Assembly (NCBI GenBank): GCA_905182995.1
Contig: CAJJDP010000073.1
Span: 124,001-188,000, forward strand
Direction: 5' to 3'
DNA: 64,000 bases
Source of the DNA: Paramecium octaurelia
Taxonomy: Eukaryota > Ciliophora > Oligohymenophorea > Peniculida > Parameciidae
Below the pieces are notes generated by a model, which had not been told where the DNA came from, did not search any database, and saw nothing but the letters and a program-made list of their open reading frames with translations. A program made the translations under genes and the position numbers. Positions 41,644 through 54,131 of the stretch are shown here, in pieces; positions within the stretch are counted from its first letter, which is position 1; each line of letters opens with the position of its first letter.

Positions 41644-43635
41644 TCATCCTCTATGCATATTGATTCTTTGTTCAAATCTTTTCTTTGATTCATCCGCTCT
41701 TGTCTACTCAAGAGGAATTTGAAAGTAGTACTACTGATTAATCTTATTCTTTCTATTCCCCACTTTTTGAATCCAAATTAGATTCAACACTTCCTAGCTC
41801 CTAACATCTCGAAATAGTTTCAACACAGTAATCAATGATAAGAATTGAAGCATAGCTGAAATGTACAAATAGCAAATAGTACCTAAAATAAACATCAATT
41901 TAACCTACAGGTTTTTTAAGTAGATCAGTTAATAAAATAACAACAGACAAAGCTCCAAAGCAAATTTCTAGAAACACTCCAATATAAATGAGCATCTGGA
42001 TTTTAGCAAGTACTTTTTTATCAGCATTTAGATTTGAAGTTCTAATTTATCTTTATTGAGCAAGCATCTCAGCTTAATACTCCTGAGCAAGTTATATTTT
42101 ATTTTTCTTATCATCCTCAAGTTAAAAGGAATCTAGATTGATAACTGAATTTATAGTATTTTTTTTAGGTGTTTTATTTTATCGTTTGATTTCATTTACT
42201 GATGATTTAGTTTTCTCTACAATTTTAATCTATTGTTTTTTTATCTTCTTGATATTATTTCTCTCCTTTTTTATATTCCATTACAAATCTACTTAACCAA
42301 AGTCTTCCTCATTCAATAAACAAGAATTAACTTTCTAATGATTAGACCCCTCATCTGCATGTAATGAATTTTGTGATTCTTCACTAATAATAGTTTTCAT
42401 TTTGCATTTTTTAGCTTCACGCTTAATTTCAGTATTCTGCTATGTAGGGGTGCTTTGTGGTGATCTGAACGTCACTTGCTTCTTCAAAAAAGTATGATAT
42501 TAGCGTTTATCGATTTGAGTGATGGCTATGGCTCTGGATGTTTCCTTTTGACTTTCATCACTTACACTTAGGGAACTTAATTTTAAAATTTGTTAGTCAG
42601 GAGTAGCTGGTGATTACAAATGATCTTCCTATTAAATCATCAACTATGTTTTTGATAATATAGTCTTTTAATAATAATTATGATAAGTTTACTTGCTAAT
42701 TATTTAATGAGAATTTCAGCTTCTCTTCTTTCTCTTGTTATCTGTTATCTTAATCCAGTCTTTTGAGTTGTTGTTCTATGCATTGATTGAGGGATCTCCC
42801 ATATAGAAGGAATTCAAAAATAAAGGAACTAATATTAATGATTGCAACTTACATGAAATTGAGTAACAGTACTGCGTATGCAATATATAAGATAGTTTTA
42901 TATTATTGACCCAATCTTAATCCTAATTAAAGGTTGAAAATTACCATTTAGTGTACTGACAGTCAATTAAATAATTAAGACAAGGAAGAGTCTTATTTTC
43001 ATGATGTCTTTGTAATATGTAAGAATGAATTTTCTATTCTCAGTTTTGGGGGCTGATTATTATTCTAAAGTGTTGTTTTTCTTCTCAGTAATGTTAAATG
43101 AGATTTCATCATACATAGTATACCAAACCATCAATAAAATTCCATAGATATAAAATAGTATCGTATAAACTACTTCTGCCAGAATTCTTTCACAAACTCT
43201 TTCCTTATAATCCTATTAAGAATTTGAATGATTAGAATACATATAATTAAAAGGGGTCTAAGCCTAACCATAGTATCTTGAGTACACTTAGTAAGATAGT
43301 TAGACATAAAATACAATTCAATGGGGATCCCAGGACATTCTTGATATAATTACATCCTCTATTGATAATTATCATCTATTTTCATACTTCTGATAGGAAG
43401 GGATTTTATTCATTTTGAGAGATTGTTAGAATTGTTTTAAAGTAAAAAGAAGGAGGATTGTAAAGAGTATTAAGAAGAATCCTATAAAAGTATAATAAGT
43501 TGCCATGTGAAGTTCTTCCAGTTTCAACTCACATTCATCTCCGAAGTACCCCAAATCACATTAGCATGACCCATCTTAATAGAGTCCACGATCGCTGCAA
43601 TTTGAAATCTGTAATTCTTTTTAAACGGAACTCAT
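41644..43635 (-). CDS. EGF-like, seven-TM membrane protein, 609 aa
   Basis: Introns 43359-43387, 43213-43240, 42923-42944, 42839-42862, 42665-42692 (AAG) and 41704-41734 give 610 codons. The N-terminus has a partial EGF module (four Cys, CQCDLGYFGDEC). Seven hydrophobic helices follow: five clustered (from YYTFIGFFLILFTILLLF to the FIFEFLL region), then a cytosolic loop of about 220 residues rich in K/Q/S, then two more (IGVFLEICFGALSVVILL; YYLLFVHFSYASILIIDY). The layout suggests an orphan receptor, but I cannot place it in a named GPCR class. The start ATG is 16 bp from the IQCH stop on the same strand. Confidence 0.78.
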
Positions 43636-43651
43636 ATTAATGTAATAATAA

Positions 43652-46600
43652 TCATAAATATTAGCTATTTTGAATTTTGTATTCACTTCCTTCCAATTTC
43701 TTCAGCATAGTCTTGAGTTTCTAATGAATGGACATCATATTGACTTTGTCAGTTCTAATTTAATCTTTATTGATCATTACCTGGTATTAATCTAGATTTA
43801 TTCAGTGCCTCTTCCAACATTCTTCTAAATAAATCCAATAGCATCGATCATGTATTTAATTACTTAAGGAGAGTTGATTCCTACTGTCATTAGGCTGATC
43901 ACACCACTTTATAATGAATCTACCAAAATGAAAGTAGATCCAATCTTTTTTTCTAAATTGAAAGAGATAGATTCCAATCTACATAATTGAAAGAATGTCT
44001 TATATTATAATACATCCAATCCTTCATTCATTATCGTTGGACAATAAATTGAGTATCTAACGTTGTTTTATCTGTTGGTATCTTCCACATAATAACTACC
44101 TGTAGAAACATCCAATCTGCCTCTCATTAGAAAATCAAAATAAATAGAAGCACTACTATATTAATTTAAGAAGCAATCCAACCCAATTACTTAAAATCCC
44201 TATTTGTTATTTTCTAATTAATATCCGATTGTGTCTATTGTAAAATATCCAATTAGTCCCTTGCCATACAGTTTCTAAGCAATTTAATGACACAAAACTT
44301 CTTGATTTATTTTCAAAAAACTCTAAGGACTGAGAGAAGCAATAGTTTAAATTTCATTAGTTTTAATCTTTTCATATGATCCTAGAATAGAGATTTCTCC
44401 TGTAGGTTCCACTTTAAAGTTGTATGAAATTGAATGTATTTAAGACAATCTACTTAAAGGTGATCCTTCTATGATTCCTCCTCGATTTGCTATACTCATT
44501 ATGAATTCATGATATCCACCATATAAATGAGGAAATGCATAATGAAGCTTCTTCTTGATCTTCTTTGTTAATAATTATGCTAACTAATTGATTTCCAATG
44601 GTTGTATGTTTTTGATCATTTTCTAGACCTCTAACCACGCTATGCCTCTTCCTGAAGATTCATCATCCACCTTAATAATCCAAGTGTTTATAGATGGATT
44701 TTTTATTATCAATACTGACAATGAATTAATTAATTCCTTTTCATCGTAAATATTACGAATGGTTGGTGGTTGAGGCATTTGCAATTCATCAAACAATACC
44801 TTGCATCCTGATTTTGTTGAATAATATTGATGCAATTGTGGAATCCCTGAAAATATTGGGACATTCAGAATATCAGAAATCTTTATATCATCATTCGAAC
44901 AAACGCCAGGTACAATATACGATGCTTATCCTCTTATTAAAGATTTGATTCTCTTTAGAGCCCTTGGGGAATAATACAGTAGCTGAGACAATCCCATATG
45001 ATTATTGAAAATATTGTAATTTTCCTATGATTATAAGATATTCATACTGGCCAAACAAAGTGCAATCGATTTTTACAATCTGAAATATCTCCAAGATTTA
45101 GAATTTTATAAAAGTAATCAATTAATTCACTAGGTAAGTCATATGGAGCTACATATATTATATGCACGAGAGGATCTTTTAAATTGAATATCCTAGTTAT
45201 TTATGTATTCTATCTCTAAGGAAATTTGTCCATGGATAGTCTTTTGATTTCTTCAAATGAAAACGAGTTTAAATGAATTTCAAATCTTTATTATAATTTG
45301 ATAAATGGCCATTCTTCCTTAAATACATTCTGTCTATTTTTGAATCTTTCCAACATATAATTATTATTTTTTATGATTTGCTTTTATACTTTTTTTCTGA
45401 ATAATGATACTCTCATTGATCTTTGAATTATAATCACTTTTTCCACCATTATTTTCAATCTCTAATAATTTTTTCTTGCTTGATATCCTTTAAACAAAGC
45501 AGATATTTTTGTAGCTGCCTAAACTTAACCATCTTTTGATTTATACAATAATGTAGGAACCTTCAATATTTTTTATAGATCTTCCCAATTCTCAAAACAT
45601 TAAAGCAACTCAGCCATGGTAAATACTTGACTTCTGTCAAACTCTTATGATAATTTTTAGACCTTAGAACCAAGTATTCTACAATCCTAAACTGAAGTTG
45701 ATTATGCAATCTTTTGTAAACTTATCAAAATTGGTTCTATCTTACTCCAATTCTCATAATATCTATTTTAAAATTGAACATATTATAATTGATCTGTTTA
45801 TAGTAATCCATTTTTGACGTGAATCATATATTCCTATTGAGTGCTTAAATTTTGCAATTATTCTGAAATGGGTCTCTCATGCTCTTTTGATAAGGAAGTA
45901 GCCTCCTTAGCATCAACATATTTTGGTTTTGATTTACTTTGTAAACTCATTTTCTTTTAATTATAAGTGGCCTTACTATTATCTTGAACCTAAATCTATC
46001 CAACACTTTATGTGTTGGTTCCAGTGACATCCTGTTTCAAATCAGTTTTGAAATTATTCTAAAAGGATTGACTTTCGAGTTGAACAATCTTGTTTCCAAA
46101 TTGGTCAGTGTAATCAAAGAAACTAGATGATATGATGAATGGGGGATACTTTGCTTATTGATTTCTAAAGGCCACGTTGTTTGGATTTAACAAAGTATTG
46201 ATGTCTTGCTTTTTGATGGTTCCTTGATTTACGAGTTCTGTGATACCCTTCTTATATAGAGTCAGATCATCCACTTTAGTCAATTATTGTTAGGACTGTT
46301 TTTTTGATTAAAACTTTCTGCTGACTAAATTAAATCATCTCTAAATATTTACTTACATTAAATAGCACTTTTTACAGTATGTAATCCTTTTGGTTTGAGT
46401 GTTGATTTGCCCAGCGGTTCCACACTTAATTTAGATAAGTATTATACCTCACTTATGGGAGTGTTCGTACATTGAGAAATTGATCAATAAAGGGTAGTTG
46501 GACTTGTTGTTGGTACATGATGTTTTGTGAGTTTGAATAGAATTGCGGTTAGAGATTTCCTAATTTATTCATAGCATACTATCATTAACATTTGGTAATT

Positions 46601-46860
46601 TTTGGACAGTGTTATCAAAATTGCTTATTAGTTGATCATAAAACGCTGAATTGACATTTGACAATTTGTCTTCAAGAGTTTTCAACTACTCATTTAATTA
46701 GTTATATTAATGTTGGAGGAATGATGATGTCTAAGCTATTCGTTATTTAATTAGAAATACAGTTGGGTTTTAGCTTTTGCAGTTGTTTTTTCACCACCTC
46801 AATCTCCTGTTGAGTTTTTATATAATATGTTCCCTTGTCATCTGAAGTCATTGTTAACAT
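43652..46860 (-). CDS. IQCH: IQCH homologue (IQ motif-containing protein H), about 1019 aa
   Basis: Introns 46736-46760, 46560-46579 (20 bp), 46425-46447 (AAG), 46325-46356, 45025-45047 and 43755-43780 give 1020 codons. Residues in the middle carry two IQ calmodulin-binding motifs (KISALFKGYQARKNYQR; VIIIQRSMRVSLFRKK). The C-terminal half matches the conserved IQCH region as I remember it: VAPYDLPSELIDYFYKILNL, YYSPRALKRIKSLIRG, YSTKSGCKVLFDELQMPQPP, WIIKVDDESSGRGIAWL (ATP-grasp-like), and YAFPHLYGGYHEFIMS. IQCH is a sperm/ciliary calmodulin-binding protein in animals. A ciliary role here is inference. Met at 46860 is in frame with a second at 46851. Confidence 0.86.
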
Positions 46861-46959
46861 TATAATATTTTAATATTATTATTTTATGTATTTTTCAATA
46901 ACTAAAAGCAATCCATAATTATATTAAATATTTCATTGTTTTTTTACATAATTTCAAAG

Positions 46960-48537
46960 ATGGGATGCGGTTAATTAAAGCAAGACTCCAAATAACTAGA
47001 AGACAAAAATTTTAAATCCAATATACCTATTTCGACTTAGGTTTCCATGGGATTGACTATAATTTAAAAAACTGAAGCATTAGATACAGACTATATTCTT
47101 CATAAACTAGATCCACTAGCAAGTAACCATTATCTTACATAGTAACTAGCTCTACGAAATTATATACGCAAGGGAATATCGAAAACATAGAGTTAGGCAC
47201 GAATAATCAGGACTTATAATTGTTCAAATGCCAGCGTAGAAAGAAAATAACAATTATAAGAGACCATTAATCTGTTATTATCATTGGTATAAAATTTTTC
47301 TTCAATTAGAAACATCTCAATATTCAAAGCACTTCTGCCTATTATTACAGTGATTGCAGATTAAGTTTAATTGGAGAATTCATCGACGGGGGCAACCTTT
47401 TAACTTAACTGGATAAATTTAGCTAATTGCAGTAGTACCAATAGATTGACATCTTTTGTTAGATTATGGCTGGAGTTTAATACTTACATGATAATGGAGT
47501 GATGCATGGGTATAGTTCAAAATGAAATTAGTGATATTCGATTAGAGCACATACTATTTACAAATAGAAATTTAGAAAAAATTAAATTAATCGATTTTGG
47601 GATACCAAATTCGATCAAATTAGAATTCTCATCATGGAAACCAAAAAATACGATGTAAGAGTTATCGTTTAAATCTCCTGAAACTATCAAAGGACAATCA
47701 ACTTTTAAATCAGATATTTATTCATGTGGTTGCCTCTTATATTTCATTATAACTTCTCATATGCCATTTTAAGCTAATAATTATCAGTCGCTAAAAAGTT
47801 GCATCCTTCGTGGTGTTCCTAATTTTGATAGTACTGAATGTACTAACATGAATCCCTAAATGAAGCAGTTATTAAGCAAAATGTTGGATGCCAATCCTCA
47901 GAGAAGACCATCTGCCTAAGAGGTGATTAATCATCCAGTTTTGAATAATAGAAATAGAATTATGTACAAACCTAATAAATAATTGTAAAAGCATATGAAA
48001 GAATTCAAAGTAATTATACTTCTAAATTAGATATCCTCTTAAATATAAGCAGCTATGTTAATGTATATTGCAGAGAACATGATGTCTGAATAGGATAAAA
48101 AGAGATTAATGGATGAATTCTAAAAATTTGATCTCAATAAAGATGGACAATTGACCAAAGATGAATTGCTCAAAGTTTATTCAGAAACATTACCTCCTGA
48201 GAGGGCTTTAAAAGAAGTGAATACAATTTTTAAAAGAATTGATGTTAATGGTAGTGGTAAGATTGATTATTAAGGTATAATTAAATTGATTAATTTAGAA
48301 TTCATTATCGCAACAATCGATTAGAAGAAGTATTTTAATAGAGAAAAACTCTTATTGTTATTTACGTAAATTGATAGGGATCACAGTGGAGAATTGAGTA
48401 GACAGGAAATTAAAAAATTATTAAGAGATATGTAGATACCAAATAATAAATATGAACAACTAGTTAAATAATTGGATCAAGATGGTGATGGAGCAATAAC
48501 ATAAGAAGAGTTTCTCAAGATGATGTTATAAATTTGA
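46960..48537 (+). CDS. CDPK-like protein with degenerate (pseudo)kinase domain and EF-hands, 502 aa
   Basis: Introns 47287-47309, 47510-47531 and 48275-48298 give 503 codons. MGCG at the N-terminus fits myristoylation and palmitoylation. The kinase-like domain has lost key positions: the HRDLKPEN loop reads HGDIRLEH (Arg to Gly, Lys to Arg, Asn to His), the beta3 region has Arg where Lys is expected (ARIIRTYN), and no glycine loop is seen. DFG is kept (IDFGIPNSI), as is the C-lobe (SDIYSCGCLLYFIITS). The EF-hands look good in DLNKDGQLTKDE, DVNGSGKIDYQE, DRDHSGELSRQE and DQDGDGAITQEE. It is most likely a calcium-responsive pseudokinase. Confidence 0.88.
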
Positions 48538-48609
48538 CTTTATGTGTAGTATACAATTTTGTGTGCTTTTTCCTTTAACTATTATTATAATTAGACATAA
48601 TTTATTAAA

Positions 48610-49676
48610 ATGAATTCCTCCTAAAAACTAAAGGAATCTCAAATTCCTGAGAAGGAGAAAGATAAAAATAAGTCCCAAAAAAGCAAGGAGGATGCCAAAG
48701 AGACTCTTAAGAAAATTGTCGAATAGGCTCGTTAAGCAATCCTAGAGAACAAGCTAAATGTAACTTTTATTCAATAACCAAGGCCACAGAAGAAGTTCAC
48801 AAAGCCATGATCGAATATAAAGAGATCTTGGGGGGAGAAAATAGTGTTCTGCTTCTTCCTGGTTTATTTATATAGGCAGAAGGATACATAGCAGAAGGCA
48901 AATTGAAAAAAGCTGAAGAATTTCTGTAGGCTGCATATTGGAATCTGTATCAATACAATAAACCAAAAGAAAAGGGAAGCGAAGATGGCAACAAAATGGG
49001 GTAAGATATTTCAGAAAAGGAGAATGCAGAATATAATGGTCAGTTGCATAAAATATTTTCAAAACTCTACTTTGCTTAAAAGGATTACAAAAAAGCATTA
49101 GCAGAATTAACAATCGGAGTAATCGTTGTCTCTATGTTTTGATTAGATTTATACAGATTCCTGCAGTTCTGATCCAGAACATCCCCAGACAAGTTTGAAT
49201 TACTATTATATGGGATAAATTTTCTAATAAAAGAAACAAATCTCAGAGGCTGAATAGTTTTATGCAAAAGTAACGTCAAAGATCAAATATTCTAGACTTC
49301 CCAATGTTGGTATAAATATTTAAAGAGATATTACCAATATGGTACACCATCTATGGAAAATCTTCCAGAGGAAGTCATTTTCAAGGAGGCTTTATAAGTT
49401 CTCAAATAAATTGAAGGTTAAATGGTTTGATTTATATTAGAATATTTCAGAAAACACATTGATGAGAATAACATCAAGTTATACATAATACCAATCACTA
49501 ATAACTTGTAGGCCTAAGCCTTTGTTTACAAAAAGTTGAATAATGAAGAACAATATAGACATTATATGGGGTTGGCTTATCAAGAATTTCTTATGCAATA
49601 CGGTGAAAATCATAAGAAGACAAAGAAAGTGACAGAAATTTAGGAAATTATTAAATAAAGGGAAAGAGATTATTGA
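48610..49676 (+). CDS. ZMYND12: ZMYND12-like TPR protein, 321 aa
   Basis: Introns 48760-48782 (AAG), 49119-49146, 49270-49295 and 49417-49440 give 322 codons. A K/E-rich head is followed by helical repeats: SVLLLPGLFIQAEGYIAEGK, LKKAEEFLQAAYWNLYQ, LHKIFSKLYFAQKDYKKAL, HPQTSLNYYYMGQIFQQKK. This order and spacing resemble the TPR part of animal ZMYND12/TTC29-type axonemal proteins. The MYND zinc finger is absent, as expected if only the TPR part is conserved. In animals and trypanosomes these proteins associate with inner-arm dynein. The assignment is by recalled similarity. Confidence 0.72.
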
Positions 49677-49706
49677 AAAATTAATTATTAATAATTTATA
49701 TATAAA

Positions 49707-50093
49707 ATGCAACTAAATGAAGAACAATAAGAAAAAGATAATGAAGTCGATTATTAGCATGTTTATAATTCAAGTTTGTTTCGTAAATTAACAACTCAAT
49801 AAATAAGAAAGATTCTTAACCCTTACAAGTAAAATGCAAAAGAAGTTTTATAAGAGTTATCAAATCAAATTGACACCTTGGAAGAAGGGTTGAAGAAATA
49901 TCAAAATGAAAACACTATGATACCACCTAGTAAATAATAGATTTTGGATATTCTCTAACAAAATACTGCATTTACACCAACCGAATCTATCCAGTCATTA
50001 TTATCAGAGAAAACAAAACTGAAAACCAGTTACCTTCATGTTGATAATCTCTACATGTATTTAGTTACAAATACTATTTAGAAATCAGGATGA
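49707..50093 (+). CDS. Small hypothetical protein, 128 aa
   Basis: Intronless frame of 129 codons starting 30 bp after the ZMYND12-like stop. It is mostly helical and acidic/Q-rich (LSNQIDTLEEGLKKYQNE, ESIQSLLSEKTKLKTS) with a hydrophobic end LYMYLVTNTIQKSG. No known domain. The tight spacing and codon use support a real gene. Confidence 0.65.
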
Positions 50094-50127
50094 ACATATC
50101 CCTTAAACCAAATTGGAGATTATGTAA

Positions 50128-50761
50128 ATGGCTTTGTCTAATAAGACCATTCAAAAACAACAAAGAAAGGCTATTAAATCAGATGACCTTTCAAAAAAGA
50201 GAAAGATTATCATGCAAATTCAATAGAGAATAAACTAAGATGAAATTATGAGAAAGAAGAAAGAGGAAGAAGAGAGGCTGCGATTATTGGAAGTACACTT
50301 ATCTTATATACAAGAAATAAGCTAGAGAAGTCGATGTTGGATAGTTGACTTTAAATATGATTTCAGATCTAAGGAAAAAATATTTTAATGAATTAGTTTC
50401 CACAGATACAGATGAGAAGTTTAAGAGAATTAAAGAAATTAAAGAAGTTTATGTTCCATAATAACTGAATAAAGTTAAAGAAGGATGTATATCATTAATA
50501 CTATGATAAGATCAAAAATAATAATAGGAGAAACTGAAACATGATTTAGTATCAAAGAAATCGCAATTCAACTCATACTATTAATTGCTTGCTCTTGAGA
50601 GAACTATGAAAAGTGTAGTGGCATTGAAACTTAAACCAGAAATCAAATCCTATTCGAGATTTAAAGGAGCAGAAATTCCAAAAAACTATTCATCTATCAA
50701 TAGTATCGTTAAGGGGATCATTCATACATCCAAAAATTCAGATAACAAAGGATTTAATTGA
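50128..50761 (+). CDS. Small basic coiled-coil protein, 195 aa
   Basis: Introns 50293-50314 and 50487-50510, both ending AAG, give 196 codons. It opens with a highly charged helix (RRIN-like, KKKEEEERLRLLEKQ), continues with KKYFNELVSTDTDEKFKRIK, and ends with a less charged part (KSYSRFKGAEIPKNYSSINS). Both introns must be removed to avoid TGA. No family recognised. Confidence 0.75.
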
Positions 50762-50988
50762 AAAAATTAATTTTTCTATAAAATTTTATCTAAAAAATAT
50801 CATAATTATCAACAAATGTGAATTTTAAAATCTCTATAAAATGGTTATTAATAAGTTTTAGTATATTGATGAAAAATTAAATCATTATAAAAAGGAAAAA
50901 TAGGTAAAAATTTAACCTTAATCTTATTATTTAATGATTGTTAATAATAATTATGAATATATTTAAAATATATATGGGGTTAATCTTT

Positions 50989-53985
50989 TCAAACCTTTGA
51001 ATTTGCAGATTTTCGAATTCTGATTTTGGCTAAGCTTTAACTGGTTGCTGGAGTCGAGTTATTTAAAATTCTTGAATCTACACTATAGAAACTGCTAGCA
51101 TGTTGATGAGAATGTATCCTATATTATTGCTTTAACAGTTTCCATGAATCGAGGTTTTAGATTATCTTAAAGCATTCTTTGGATGGGTTTTTATTGATAT
51201 AATACTATAAGAGAGAGCAAACAGCCTTAATGAATTCATTCAGATAGCTAAATCGTTTATTAGGGACTCCATTCTATTGAGTTAGTTCTGAGAGCTGTTT
51301 AAGAATGCTTAATAAGTTCAATTTCATAAAGATAGTGTGAATATTAAAGTCTGATCCGAATTCCATATTTAATTTTAATATTCTAAGAAAAAGACCCTAA
51401 AATATTTAATTTGGTCTTGTAGATAGACATTGCCTACATATTTCAATTAGACAACTCCATGTAGTCGCAGTTATTCTGTTCAATAAATTGGATTACCCTC
51501 TTTCAATTCCAGTTTCTATTAATAAACATAGAGTTTCACAGAGTAAAATTTTACTAATATCTAAATCTATTTTGGTGGCATTAGAATTCTTCCAAGTTAA
51601 AGAATTTATGAGTATTTTACACAAATAATCAATATAAATTTAACCATTATCTTGGAAATTAATAAACTCTGGTTTTTGTTTGATGAGAAAATTAACCAAT
51701 TTTCCGCATAAGATGGCACTATTTTCTTTAACATATGGACTAAGTTTGATTTTAAACAAATAAATCTATATTAACATAAATACTTTACTTTAATCAAATT
51801 GTCGAACATGGATGAAGTCTAATCTAATAAGATCATTCCTAAAAATATATCTCTTTTTTCAATGGAATGGTTTTTTTATTAAAGTAATTTATGATTAGAT
51901 AGAATTAAATGTTAAACTAAAATTGACAAAAACTAGGTTAAGTTGTAACAAAAAGGTTCTTCTTTGATTAAACTAAGAATTATAAGGAGTGTTACCTTTC
52001 AATTTAAAATTAAACTGATTATTACTCTTAATCCCATTTCCCTTGAATCACATCCTTTAAGGATAGAGGATATAATTAAAAAGACATATTTCTTGAATGT
52101 TTCTTGAACATAGTCTTTGAACTTTCTTTCATAAATGATTAAGATTTCTAATCATACTTATTATTGCTCTCTTTTGTTTCTACTCTTAATTCTAGAGGAT
52201 TTGGATTATAATCATAAGGAACAAAAGGATCTTTCACCTAATCCTATTCATCTAAATCGAACATAACTGATGCACTTCTAAGTACAATTAATCTTTCTCT
52301 TCCTTCCCGAGATTGCCTCTTTTTATGCGGTTCAGTAATGATTTCAGCATTTTAAATAGCTTATCTAATTACATCCATCATTGAAGCAGGTTTTTCAATT
52401 GTTAAAGGTATAATATTATTAGCTGATTTGTTAAAAAAAGATAGTTATTTGATTGTTTTTTTGTGTACAAAATGCTTAAGTTAATCAATGTCCCATCTTA
52501 GATGAGCTTTTTCTTCAATGATATAATTAAAATTGTTGTTGTCATTCTATTAATATACTTTCTCTTTCAATTAAAAATCTGGATTAATAGTGAATACATC
52601 CAACATCTTATTATTCCTAAAGTTTTACGAACATTTTAATAATAAGTCACTCTTAAAACTTGGATTCACCAAAATATTAATCAATTCAGTAAATAAGTCT
52701 GCAGCCTTAAAATACTCCCACACCTAATTATACAGTAATTATTAATGTTCAGATGGAGTATGAATCAATAAATTGATCTAAGTGAATAAATGAATTAAAA
52801 AAGAAGAGGACTGATCATAATTTATATAATACAAGAATGCATAGGGAATATTGTAATATAGTGTAAAGTACACTGAAATATCCTATTCTTTTTCTAGATA
52901 GAAAGTAAGCAATTGAGTTAAATGGTTAAAATTACAGTACTTTAGTTAGTCTTCATTAATACATTAAGATAGATAGGAGACTAAGAATATAGAATAATAT
53001 TAGATACAAGCTATTTTTAGATATGCAGGATTGACTTTGGCTATGATTGAATGATTTTCATCATCTGTTAAACTTTACAATGATCGTATTGAACGGATGT
53101 GATAAAGTTGAGCTGGTGAGTTTAGAGACAAACAATCTTTCAGGTTTGGAATATCTTTCAAATTGATGGTTCTATTCAATTCTATTCTAGACCACTTAAA
53201 ATTAAACAAATTTCATTACGCAATTAGCAGGATCATACTTTAAAGGGCAATAAATAAAAGACAACATAATTTCTATATTGTCTTTCAGTTTGAACATATT
53301 TTAAGAATTAATTACACTACTTGCGATTTTTTTTGAAATTATAGGTATAGGGTAGTTTACTTTACTCAACCATCTCTATAATTCAACTACAACCTAGTTT
53401 TCTTTTCGGATAGAGTTAGATCTTGTTGGAGATTCACATTCGAGATAATCTTCAATAACTTGAATTTCAACTGTTCTTGGTGTTCTTGTGGCTATTATTT
53501 CCTCAATCTCGTGGAAAATCAATGGATTCATTTCATGTATTAAAGGCCATTTATTCACAATTCCTTACAAACTATTGTAGAGTTCCAAAGTAACTTTTTA
53601 ATCATGAATATTCGACAAAATTGCTTTATAAGCTTATGTAATTTATTCTGCAACTGACTAACCTTCGCTCGAATCATTCTTTGGAATTTGCTTTATAAAG
53701 AACTAAAGTTAGATTATACACTCTTAATAAATTCCTGAAATATGGCTCTTCATTACATCTGATAGATAATTGGTGTCCTGTTAGAATATTTGTGAGCATG
53801 CATTCAGAAATTAAATTTAGAACTAAGTGATAGGTGCAAATCTTTCTATAATCAACTCTAATAGCATCTTGATATTCTATCCAAACATTGATTATAACAT
53901 CAACATATAAAAAAACAACTAATCTTACTTTAAAAGCAGATGCCACATGGACTAAAAAGGTAATAATTGTGCAATTTATTTGCAT
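50989..53985 (-). CDS. Large hypothetical helical protein, about 900+ aa (exon map incomplete)
   Basis: Long code-6 reading on the minus strand in several exon blocks. Clear stretches include RVDYRKICTYHLVLNLISEC, QITQAYKAILSNIHDQKVTL, VNPAYLKIACIQYYSIFLVS, VWEYFKAADLFTELINILVN, EKRDIFLGMILLDQTSSMFD and ILLCETLCLLIETGIERG. It is alpha-helical with a basic central linker (KKRQSREGRERLIVLR), resembling ARM/HEAT-type scaffolds, but I cannot name a family. Some joins (near 53700, 53190 and the last 600 bp) are not settled. The stop at 50989-50991 is the best guess. Confidence 0.6.
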
Positions 53986-54131
53986 GCTTTCGACATATAG
54001 GTATATCTTGCTTATTCGTTATTTGTAGTTACCTTATATAATGTTTAATATAATTACAGCTTCTTTTAAGTATTCTGCACACTTTAATTGCATTAGTGAT
54101 AAAAGTCTATTTTTATTTTATATTTATCAAA

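Noticed and set aside
46395-46447. A cysteine-containing zinc-ribbon-like peptide in an alternative frame of the IQCH gene
   Set aside because: A 23-bp intron at 46425-46447 keeps the main frame and a better peptide. The zinc-ribbon reading is in a shadow frame.
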